Assembly: GCA_021777765.1 (NCBI GenBank)
Contig: JAJYDF010000033.1
Location: 1 to 41,766, forward strand
Reading direction: 5' to 3'
Length of the DNA: 41,766 nt
Origin: Pseudomonadota bacterium
GTDB taxonomy: Bacteria; Pseudomonadota; Gammaproteobacteria; DASZBR01
Shown: piece after piece, positions 35,112 to 41,766 of the stretch
Layout: each line of letters begins with the position of its first letter
Position numbering within the stretch: the first letter of the stretch is position 1
Notes under the pieces: generated by a model
Seen by the model: the letters and a program-made list of their open reading frames with translations, nothing else
What the model was told of the DNA's origin: nothing
Databases searched by the model: none
Made by a program: the position numbers and the translations under genes

Positions 35112-35215
35112 TTTGTGAAATGGTGGTTCGCATAAGCAGACCGTGAAAAATGTGATCCACTATCATCCGATGACTATTCAGTTACTGTCTGCGTTGCGAA
35201 CCACCATTTCACAAA
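35112..35215. repeat. 104-nt covarying hairpin element, copy B
   Basis: The left arm (35112-35141) begins TTTGTGAAATGGTGG and ends CGCATAAGCAGAC; the right arm (35187-35215) begins GTCTGCGTTGCGAACC and ends CACAAA. The arms pair perfectly except for the TAA/GT internal loop. It has the same length, internal loop and conserved 3' flank as copy A, but the stem differs by matched changes on both arms, and the 45-nt loop differs except at its edges. It lies 57 bp before the mraZ -35 box. Confidence 0.7.
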
Positions 35216-35271
35216 CCAAAGTAAAGCGTAAAACTCCATTCAGAAATTTTCTTTTATTTTTCAAAAACCAT

Positions 35272-35300
35272 TTGCCAATTCGACATTTTTAGTGTAAATA
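35272..35300 (+). promoter_or_regulatory. mraZ (dcw cluster) promoter
   Basis: -35 TTGCCA, 17-bp spacer, -10 TAAATA, placed immediately upstream of the MraZ boxes. A repressor bound to those boxes would therefore cover the transcription start. Confidence 0.6.
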
Positions 35301-35338
35301 AGTGGCACAAAGTGGAGAAAAGTGGAAAAAATTGGGAG
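35301..35338 (+). promoter_or_regulatory. MraZ operator, four boxes at 10-bp spacing
   Basis: Four in-phase 10-mers: AGTGGCACAA, AGTGGAGAAA, AGTGGAAAAA, ATTGGGAGCC. MraZ is known to bind direct GTGG/TGGG repeats near its own promoter. The last box also supplies the GGGAG ribosome-binding site of mraZ, so binding and translation initiation share sequence. Confidence 0.75.
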
Positions 35339-35345
35339 CCTCATC

Positions 35346-35804
35346 TTGTTTCGTGGAATTAATGCCATAACCATCGATAATAAAGGGCGCATAGCAATGC
35401 CGACCCGTTATCGAGATGTATTATTACAAAGCGGTAATCATCGCCTGGTCATGACCATCGATACTGACTCGCCCTGCCTTCTACTCTACCCAATCCAGGA
35501 ATGGGAAATCATTGAACAAAAAATTCAAGCACTGCCCAGTTTCAACAAAGCAGCAAGACGCATACAACGATTGCTGATTGGACATGCTACTGAAATTGAT
35601 ATGGATAACAGCGGCCGTTTATTAGTGCCGCAATTATTAAGAGATTACGCAGATTTAGAAAAAAACATCATGTTAATTGGACAATCAAAAAAATTCGAAC
35701 TGTGGGACGATAAAAAATGGCACAAAAATCGTGAGGCTTGGTTAAAAGAAGAAGAACATAATAACGATGAATTACCAGCAGAATTACAAAATCTCGCATT
35801 ATAA
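35346..35804 (+). CDS. mraZ: Transcriptional regulator MraZ
   Basis: 152 residues beginning at TTG 35346 (family N-terminus M-FRG-x-NAI-x-x-D-x-KGRIAMPTRYRD), with GGGAG seven bases upstream. An in-frame GTG at 35322 would add eight residues lying in the operator. Two SpoVT-AbrB-like half domains each have a D-x-KGR/D-x-SGR motif (DNKGRIAMP, DNSGRLLVP). MraZ is a ring-shaped DNA-binding protein that represses the dcw cluster it heads. rsmH follows after two bases. Confidence 0.95.
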   Translation: MFRGINAITIDNKGRIAMPTRYRDVLLQSGNHRLVMTIDTDSPCLLLYPIQEWEIIEQKIQALPSFNKAARRIQRLLIGHATEIDMDNSGRLLVPQLLRDYADLEKNIMLIGQSKKFELWDDKKWHKNREAWLKEEEHNNDELPAELQNLAL

Positions 35805-35806
35805 AA

Positions 35807-36745
35807 ATGGCTAATTTCGATCAACACCAACCCGTATTATTGAATGAAGTACTTAACGGTTTAGCCATAAAACCGGATGGAATTTATATAGACGCGACAT
35901 TTGGTCGCGGCGGACATTCAGCGGCAATACTGTCGCAATTAAATGAAAACGGTAAATTATTAGCAATTGATAAAGATATAAACGCCTATCAATTTGCTTT
36001 AAAAAAATTTGCTAATGATAAAAGATTTAGTGTGGAGCAAGGATCGTTTACACACTTAAAAAAAATCGTCGAACAAAAAAATTGGACGGGAAAGGTCAAC
36101 GGTATTTTATTGGATCTCGGTGTGTCATCACCGCAATTAGATGACCCACAAAGAGGTTTTAGTTTTTTAAAAGACGGGCCTTTAGATATGCGTATGGATA
36201 CGACGCAACAACCAGATGCTGCCAGTTGGCTTCAGCAAGCCAGCGAAGCAGAAATCTGCCAAGTTTTGCATGATTATGGTGAAGAACGCTTCGCTAAACG
36301 TATTGCACGGGCCATTGTCCGTGAACGAACCGAAGCTGCCATCACAACAACTGCACGCTTTGCAGAAATCGTGGCTGCTGCTCATCCAGCCTGGGAACGA
36401 CATAAACACCCAGCAACTCGTAGTTTTCAAGCACTACGAATTTTTATTAATCATGAATTAGATGAATTAACAATTACGCTCAATCAATGTGTGGATGTAT
36501 TAGCAATTGGTGGCCGTTTAGCGGTGATCAGTTTTCACTCATTAGAAGATCGTATTGTGAAACAATTTATTAAAGGTAAAAGTGAAACAGATAATTTGCC
36601 AAAACATTTACCCATAATAAATGTCATTAAAGAACAAAAAAGAATGCACGCGATTGGAAAAGCAATTAAAACCAGCGATGCAGAAATTAAACATAACCCG
36701 CGCGCACGGAGCGCAATTTTAAGATTAGCGGAGAAAATACTATGA
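35807..36745 (+). CDS. rsmH: 16S rRNA m4C1402 methyltransferase RsmH
   Basis: A 312-residue protein. The SAM-binding motif DATFGRGGHS is near residue 30, the family blocks LLDLGVSSPQLDDPQRGFSF and GPLDMRMD follow, and SFHSLEDRIVK is near the C-terminus. It N4-methylates C1402 in the ribosomal P site. Its stop overlaps the ftsL start in an ATGA junction. Confidence 0.97.
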   Translation: MANFDQHQPVLLNEVLNGLAIKPDGIYIDATFGRGGHSAAILSQLNENGKLLAIDKDINAYQFALKKFANDKRFSVEQGSFTHLKKIVEQKNWTGKVNGILLDLGVSSPQLDDPQRGFSFLKDGPLDMRMDTTQQPDAASWLQQASEAEICQVLHDYGEERFAKRIARAIVRERTEAAITTTARFAEIVAAAHPAWERHKHPATRSFQALRIFINHELDELTITLNQCVDVLAIGGRLAVISFHSLEDRIVKQFIKGKSETDNLPKHLPIINVIKEQKRMHAIGKAIKTSDAEIKHNPRARSAILRLAEKIL

Positions 36746-37080
36746 CGACTGCAACCCGAATTTTTTCACCAGAAATTGCTGTTGAAAATGTAAATGCATT
36801 TTCACTTTCTATTTCATTAAAATATTTATTTATTTTTTCACTAATTATTGCAGTAATGATATCTGCGATGGCAATTGTTTATGTAACCGATGTTAATCGC
36901 CATCAATTCAGTGAATTACAAAATATGCAACAAACTAAAAATGATCTGAACACACAATACAACCAATTATTATTAGAACAAAATAAATGGTCTGCGCCTG
37001 CTCGCGTGCAACAAATTGCGTTAAATCAATTAAAAATGGTACAACCAACGCAGCAAAATGTTGTCGTGGTTACACAGTGA
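36742..37080 (+). CDS. ftsL: Cell division protein FtsL
   Basis: 112 residues: a cytoplasmic tail, one membrane helix (about 27-50) and a periplasmic heptad coiled coil (about 57-95), ending with the short LKMVQPTQQNVVVV tail. It joins FtsB and FtsQ to activate the FtsWI septal synthase. It is identified by place and plan, as FtsL sequences are weakly conserved. ATGA overlap with rsmH and GTGA overlap with ftsI imply translational coupling. Confidence 0.92.
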   Translation: MTTATRIFSPEIAVENVNAFSLSISLKYLFIFSLIIAVMISAMAIVYVTDVNRHQFSELQNMQQTKNDLNTQYNQLLLEQNKWSAPARVQQIALNQLKMVQPTQQNVVVVTQ

Positions 37081-38813
37081 GATATACAGAACGAGCACCA
37101 CTGGAGCTGTGGCGATATTGGACAATAATATGCATCTTAAGTCTTGGCGCAATGATTTTAATTGCGCGCCTGATCGATCTCAACATCGTAAAACATAATT
37201 TTTTACAAGGACAAGGCGACGCTCGCACCACACGCGTTGTGAGCGTACCCTCTTTTCGCGGCATGATTATCGATCGCAATAATCAACCACTCGCCATCAC
37301 CATACCCGTCGTATCTGTTTGGATTAATCCACACGAATTTGATATTCATACAGATAATATTGCGCAATTACTGAAATTAACAAATAGCCATTTTTCCGAT
37401 ATCAAACAAAAATTGGCCAAAGTTGAAAATAAAGATTTTATGTATTTAGCCCGCGATTTAGATCCTTCAATAGGCGCACAAATTACCGCATTACATATTC
37501 CCGGTATTTATTTACAAAAAGATTATCGCCGCTATTATCCTGAAGGCCCTGCTAGCGCTCATATATTAGGCTTTACTAATGTAGACGATCATGGCCAAGA
37601 AGGATTAGAAATGGCCTATGATCAATGGTTACAAGGACAACCCGGATTAGAAAAAGTATTAAAAGATCGTTATGGAAATACCGTTGCCGATGAACAAACA
37701 ATTCGCCAACAACAACCCGGCAGAAATTTACAATTAAGTATTGATAATCGCATTCAATATATTGCTTACACTGAATTATTAAATGGTGTACAACAATTTC
37801 ACGCGACATCGGGATCAGCCGTTGTATTAAATATTAAAACCGGTGAAATTTTAGCGATGACAAACGTACCCTCTTATGATCCTAATATGCGACCCACACA
37901 TGAAGATGACCGTTATCGCAATCGTGCTGTCACCGATGTTTTTGAACCAGGATCAACAATTAAAACATTTGCGGTAGAAACTGCTTTAGCATCCGGAAAA
38001 TTTACACCATATTCAACAGTTAATACTTCACCGGGTTGGATAATGGTTGATGGCAAAAAAGTAGATGATGATGGATATAATAATGGTGTCGTTGATTTAA
38101 CAACTATATTAAAAGTTTCTAGTAATGTTGGCATGACTAAAGTCATTTTAAATACACAAAATCATGCACTCTATAATACGTTACATTCATTAGGATTTGG
38201 ACAAACAACTGCCAGCGAATTTCCCGGTGAACGATCCGGTGAATTAATTAATCGTCCTATTTGGTCACCATTTGTTTTAGCAACATTATCATTTGGTTAC
38301 GGTATTTCTGTAACAACATTACAATTAGCGCAAGCCTATGCCACATTAGCAAATGATGGCGTGAAAACGCCTGTTACTTTATTAAAAATGGATCAACCAG
38401 CACAAGGTGTGCAAGTATTAAATCCTAAAATTTGTCATGAATTATTAACCATGCTGGAATCTGTTTTATATGATAAAGGTGGTACTGCACCTGCAGCACG
38501 AATTCCTGGATATTATGTGACAGGAAAAACAGGTACTGCACGCATTTTAGGCCCACATGGTTATGAAAAAGATCATCACAATGGTATGTTCGTGGGAATT
38601 GCTCCAGCCACAAATCCACAATTAGTTGTTGCAATTATGATTCATGATCCACAAGGTGGAAAATATTTTGGTGGAGATGTTGCAGCGCCGGTATTTTCCC
38701 GTATTATGTCGCAGGCTTTGCGATTATTAAATATTCCACCCGATAATCTCAATCCAACTACCACTAATTCGCCCAGCTCAACTAATAATACGCAGAGAAA
38801 TATCGATGCTTAA
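37077..38813 (+). CDS. ftsI: Septal peptidoglycan transpeptidase FtsI (PBP3)
   Basis: 578 residues from GTG 37077, which overlaps the ftsL stop (GTGA); a longer reading frame from 36987 would intrude into ftsL. A single membrane helix (about 16-36) is followed by the pedestal domain and the transpeptidase domain with S293-T-I-K296, S348-S-N350 and K484-T-G. It crosslinks septal peptidoglycan with FtsW. The last eight bases overlap the murE start. Confidence 0.97.
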   Translation: MRYTERAPLELWRYWTIICILSLGAMILIARLIDLNIVKHNFLQGQGDARTTRVVSVPSFRGMIIDRNNQPLAITIPVVSVWINPHEFDIHTDNIAQLLKLTNSHFSDIKQKLAKVENKDFMYLARDLDPSIGAQITALHIPGIYLQKDYRRYYPEGPASAHILGFTNVDDHGQEGLEMAYDQWLQGQPGLEKVLKDRYGNTVADEQTIRQQQPGRNLQLSIDNRIQYIAYTELLNGVQQFHATSGSAVVLNIKTGEILAMTNVPSYDPNMRPTHEDDRYRNRAVTDVFEPGSTIKTFAVETALASGKFTPYSTVNTSPGWIMVDGKKVDDDGYNNGVVDLTTILKVSSNVGMTKVILNTQNHALYNTLHSLGFGQTTASEFPGERSGELINRPIWSPFVLATLSFGYGISVTTLQLAQAYATLANDGVKTPVTLLKMDQPAQGVQVLNPKICHELLTMLESVLYDKGGTAPAARIPGYYVTGKTGTARILGPHGYEKDHHNGMFVGIAPATNPQLVVAIMIHDPQGGKYFGGDVAAPVFSRIMSQALRLLNIPPDNLNPTTTNSPSSTNNTQRNIDA

Positions 38814-40359
38814 AACAGATAGAAATTCTATTCTATTATCAGAGTTAACTTCTGAATGGATTAATATTCCAGCAGAATACGATAAATTAATTACCGGGCT
38901 TTCTTTAGATAGCCGCACGACTAAACCAGGTGATTTATTTTTTGCATTACCGGGTACAAAAACAGATGGCGCCGAATTTATCATAAGCGCAAAAAATAAT
39001 GGCGCGGTTGCTGTTTTATTACATTCTAATAATAAGGAAGAACAACCATTCCAATTACTAGGCAAAGAATTTAAAAAAAACAGTGTGAAAATAGATCCTG
39101 AATTTCCTATTATTCCCGTTTTTCAATTAACCGAAAAAGTCGGCAAAATTGCCAGTAAATTTTATGGCGATCCGTCAGAAAAAATGAATGTGATTGGCGT
39201 CACTGGCACCAGTGGTAAAACATCTATCACACAATTTATTGCAAATACATTATCCATGGCTGATCAACCTGCTGGTGTTATTGGCACATTAGGGTATGGT
39301 TTAGCGGGTCAATTACAACCTGGCGATTTAACTTCACCTGATGCTATTACCATACAAAAAGAATTAGCAGAACTGTATGCCCTGGGCGCGCATCATGTGG
39401 CAATAGAAGCCTCATCGCATGGATTAATACAATCTCGTTTAAATGGTGTGCTCTTTAATATCGGAATATTTTCCAATTTAACGCGTGATCATTTAGATTA
39501 TCACCAAACGATGAGTGATTATGCACATGCAAAACATTTATTATTTGAACAACCGAATATGCAATATGCCATATTTAATTTAGATGATAATTACGGTTTA
39601 CAGTGGGCAAATGAATTAAAAGAAAAATTAATTGTATATGGTGTAACTTTTGATAGTAACCATATACATCATAAAACAATTCCACATATTATTTGCGCAG
39701 AAAAAATACACATCAATGAAAATGGTTTGACGGCATCCATTATTACACCATGGGGTGACGGTCTTCTAACCAGTAAATTATTAGGTCGTTTTAATTTAAT
39801 CAATTTATTAGCTGTGGTTGCTACACTGGGTATTTTGAAAATTCCTTTTGAAAATATTATTAAATATATTGCACAGTTATCGAGTTTACCTGGCCGCATG
39901 CAAACTTTAGGTGGCGGTATTCAACCATTAATTGTGATCGATTATGCGCATAAACCTGATGCACTGGCCAATGTTCTGCAAACATTACGCGAATATTGTA
40001 CGGGTAAATTATGGTGTGTCTTTGGCTGCGGTGGCGATCGCGATCGCGGTAAAAGACCTATTATGGGTGGTATAGCAACAACTTATGCCGATGAAATCAT
40101 TTTGACAGATGATAATCCCCGCGAAGAATCACCCCAACAAATTATTGCAGATATTGTTTCTGGCATTGCCAATCCCAAGCAAATTATTATTGAACATGAT
40201 CGTGCACGCGCGATTGAACATGTCCTTGCTTGCGCAAAAGCAGGTGATATTGTGTTAATTGCCGGAAAAGGCCACGAAACTTATCAAACGATTGGCAAAG
40301 AAAAAAAACCGTTTAGTGATTTAATGCAAGTTAAAATTTGTTTGGCGAATAAGGAATAA
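38806..40359 (+). CDS. murE: UDP-MurNAc-L-Ala-D-Glu:meso-DAP ligase MurE
   Basis: A 517-residue Mur ligase, slightly long for MurE. ATP loop GVTGTSGKTSI has its lysine at about 138. The DNPR signature at 436-439 selects meso-diaminopimelate, so this is a Gram-negative type peptidoglycan. GKGHE is near the C-terminus. The expected next gene, murF, is missing, and a REP composite fills the gap before mraY. Confidence 0.97.
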   Translation: MLKTDRNSILLSELTSEWINIPAEYDKLITGLSLDSRTTKPGDLFFALPGTKTDGAEFIISAKNNGAVAVLLHSNNKEEQPFQLLGKEFKKNSVKIDPEFPIIPVFQLTEKVGKIASKFYGDPSEKMNVIGVTGTSGKTSITQFIANTLSMADQPAGVIGTLGYGLAGQLQPGDLTSPDAITIQKELAELYALGAHHVAIEASSHGLIQSRLNGVLFNIGIFSNLTRDHLDYHQTMSDYAHAKHLLFEQPNMQYAIFNLDDNYGLQWANELKEKLIVYGVTFDSNHIHHKTIPHIICAEKIHINENGLTASIITPWGDGLLTSKLLGRFNLINLLAVVATLGILKIPFENIIKYIAQLSSLPGRMQTLGGGIQPLIVIDYAHKPDALANVLQTLREYCTGKLWCVFGCGGDRDRGKRPIMGGIATTYADEIILTDDNPREESPQQIIADIVSGIANPKQIIIEHDRARAIEHVLACAKAGDIVLIAGKGHETYQTIGKEKKPFSDLMQVKICLANKE

Positions 40360-40377
40360 ATACTCATTATATTTTTT

Positions 40378-40496
40378 CCTTCTCCCCGAAGGGGAGAAGG
40401 TGCCGAAGGCGGATGAGGGGGTATTAAAAAGTTATACACATTTATTTAGCACACCCTCATCTACCGAAGGCACCTTCTCCCGCAAGCGGGAGAAGG
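40378..40496. repeat. Inverted pair of REP elements (BIME-like) between murE and mraY
   Basis: The left unit (40378-40419: hairpin, then GCCGAAGGCGGATGAGGG) and the right unit (40454-40496: CCCTCATCTACCGAAGGCAC, then hairpin) face each other across a 34-bp spacer containing GTATTAAAAAGTTATACACA. The same spacer starts the window. It occupies exactly the place of murF. Confidence 0.88.
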
Positions 40497-40511
40497 AAAT
40501 AAGGAATTTAA

Positions 40512-41594
40512 ATGTTACTCTGGTTATCACATTATTTAACACACTATTATCATGGATTTCATGTCTTCCAATATTTAACCTTACGCGCCATTTTAAGCAC
40601 ATTAACTGCATTATTTATTTCGTTGTTAGTGGGCCCTTATATGATTAAACAACTGAGCATTCATCAAATTGGTCAATCAGTAAGAGATGACGGGCCTAAA
40701 AGTCATTACAGTAAAGCCGGCACACCAACCATGGGTGGTGCATTAATATTAATTGCAATTACATTAAGCACATTATTATGGAGTGATTTAAGCAACCGTT
40801 ATATTTGGATCGTCACTTTTATTATGTTAGGTTTCGGTGCCATTGGTTGGGTTGACGATTATCGCAAATTAATTAAAAAAAATAGCAAAGGATTGCCTGC
40901 TCGTTGGAAATATTTTTGGCAATCTTTATTAGGTTTAGGCGCTGCTGTTTTTTTATATAAAACTGCTTTGTTACCTGCGGAAACACAATTAGTTGTGCCC
41001 TTTTTTAAACATATTTTTATTCAAATGGGCCCATTTTTTATTGTCTTAGCCTACTTTGTCATTGTTGGATCCAGCAACGCGGTTAATTTAACAGATGGTC
41101 TCGATGGCTTGGCTATTTTACCGACTGTATTAGTCGGTGGTGCATTAGGCATTTTTGCTTATTTATCTGGTAATGCCGATTTCGCTAAATATTTATCCAT
41201 TCCATTTATTCCTGGTGCGGGTGAATTAGTTGTATTTTGCAGCGCTTTAGTGGGAGCTGGACTTGGCTTTTTATGGTTTAACACTTATCCAGCGCAAATA
41301 TTTATGGGTGATGTAGGCGCATTAGGTTTAGGTGCAGCTTTAGGCATTTTAGCGGTAGTGGTACGTCAAGAATTATTATTATTAATTATGGGCGGTATAT
41401 TTGTAATGGAAACAGTGTCAGTTATTTTACAAGTAGCCTCCTTTAAAATGACAGGTAAACGTATTTTTCGCATGGCACCCATTCATCATCATTTTGAATT
41501 AAAAGGTTGGCCTGAACCCAGAGTCATTGTACGGTTTTGGATAATTACTGTTATTTTAGTATTAATCAGTTTAGCGACATTAAAATTAAGATAA
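40512..41594 (+). CDS. mraY: Phospho-MurNAc-pentapeptide transferase MraY
   Basis: 360 residues, ten membrane helices, matching E. coli MraY in length. Conserved motifs: GTPTMGG, the DD pair in [17 protein letters not shown] and the C-terminal [15 protein letters not shown]. It makes lipid I from UDP-MurNAc-pentapeptide and undecaprenyl phosphate. AAGGA lies seven bases before the ATG, just after the REP pair. murD should follow in the usual order, but the 150 bp after mraY look like the edge of an insertion. Confidence 0.98.
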   Translation: MLLWLSHYLTHYYHGFHVFQYLTLRAILSTLTALFISLLVGPYMIKQLSIHQIGQSVRDDGPKSHYSKAGTPTMGGALILIAITLSTLLWSDLSNRYIWIVTFIMLGFGAIGWVDDYRKLIKKNSKGLPARWKYFWQSLLGLGAAVFLYKTALLPAETQLVVPFFKHIFIQMGPFFIVLAYFVIVGSSNAVNLTDGLDGLAILPTVLVGGALGIFAYLSGNADFAKYLSIPFIPGAGELVVFCSALVGAGLGFLWFNTYPAQIFMGDVGALGLGAALGILAVVVRQELLLLIMGGIFVMETVSVILQVASFKMTGKRIFRMAPIHHHFELKGWPEPRVIVRFWIITVILVLISLATLKLR

Positions 41595-41619
41595 TTCCAC
41601 GCATTTTTTCCCTTTGTAA

Positions 41620-41766
41620 TGACATGTAGACATGTAGACATGTAGCCTGGGTAATAGTATGGACCCTGCCCACCTATAAAAAGGCTTCGCAATGAGCCAG
41701 AATGAAGATTGGAAATTATCATTCAAAATTAGGAGGCAGGGTTATGAAGAATATTAAATCAATTGG
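41620..41766 (+). mobile_element. Possible left end of an insertion sequence
   Basis: After mraY there are three tandem copies of an 8-bp unit GACATGTA (41621-41644), then AGCCTGGGT, which extends to a 12-bp match (TGTAGCCTGGGT) with the MITE ends at 2206. A GC-richer leader follows, then a strong Shine-Dalgarno AGGAGG and an ORF beginning MKNIKSI. The stretch ACCCTGCC (41663-41670) can pair with GGCAGGGT (41735-41742) across that ribosome-binding site. The start MKNI-x-x-I resembles IS110-family transposases, but only seven full codons are visible. Confidence 0.4.
41744..41766 (+). CDS. Partial CDS cut by the window end, possible transposase
   Basis: ATG at 41744 with AGGAGG eight bases upstream. 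Only MKNIKSI and part of the next codon are visible. It is not the start of murD, the gene expected here. IS110-type transposases often start this way; that is a weak inference from a very short stretch. Confidence 0.35.

Noticed and set aside
34937..35146. Plus-strand ORF of 69 codons
   Set aside because: It is the two tandem repeat units and the start of the hairpin read in frame, and its own sequence is an internal duplication. No ribosome-binding site.
36987..37076. Longer N-terminus for ftsI
   Set aside because: It lies wholly inside ftsL in another frame. GTG 37077 gives a normal FtsI length and a GTGA junction.

Overview
The window is a low-GC gammaproteobacterial chromosome segment. 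It carries a large block of a Dot/Icm type IVB secretion system, which points to an intracellular or host-associated member of the Legionellales (Legionella/Coxiella/Rickettsiella-type). I cannot name the genus from sequence alone. Two tandem DotI/IcmL copies are, as I recall, also seen in Coxiella.

Layout. 1-2105 (minus): an acyltransferase-3 gene whose 3' end runs into a REP palindrome, then a secreted patatin-like lipase. 2206-2402: a small palindromic MITE-like element. 2435-15230 (minus): eleven dot/icm genes in the Legionella icmN-M-L-K-E-G-C-D-J-B order, with icmL duplicated. 15334-20654 (minus): the housekeeping run lepA-lepB-rnc-era-recO, reading straight towards the secretion genes. 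20892-21704 (plus): suhB. 21859-24409 (minus): the most unusual part. It holds a membrane protein with two cyclic-nucleotide-binding domains, a PqqD-like domain and an M50 zinc metallopeptidase. On either side lies a previously uncalled 27-codon ORF, and both ORFs share the N-terminal pattern NR-x-LKKR-x-S. 24550-28196 (minus): Sua5/TsaC and mutS. 28259-34794: pncC, a SemiSWEET-like protein, corA, murF, a DUF1059 protein, rsgA, SURF1 and a small unknown. 35346-41594 (plus): the division/cell-wall cluster mraZ-rsmH-ftsL-ftsI-murE-mraY, from which murF is missing; it lies about 3.3 kb upstream on the other strand. The window ends in what may be the left end of an insertion sequence.

How it works together. 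The dot/icm block encodes the inner-membrane complex (DotG, DotF, DotI, DotJ, DotE, DotP), the outer-membrane core (DotH, DotK) and the cytoplasmic ATPase/coupling parts (DotO, DotN). Its DotG carries an 18-copy 17-residue repeat. The M50 locus looks like a self-contained peptide-processing or peptide-signalling cassette. Each small peptide has its own sigma70-like promoter and its own terminator, and the first terminator sits between peptide and protease, so peptide should be made in excess.

Intergenic DNA is rich in repeats: REP-type palindromes at seven or more sites, the MITE-like element, and a two-copy family of 104-nt hairpins with covarying stems and a divergent 45-nt loop, each preceded by a two-unit tandem repeat of about 120 bp. 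I saw no tRNA, rRNA or CRISPR array.
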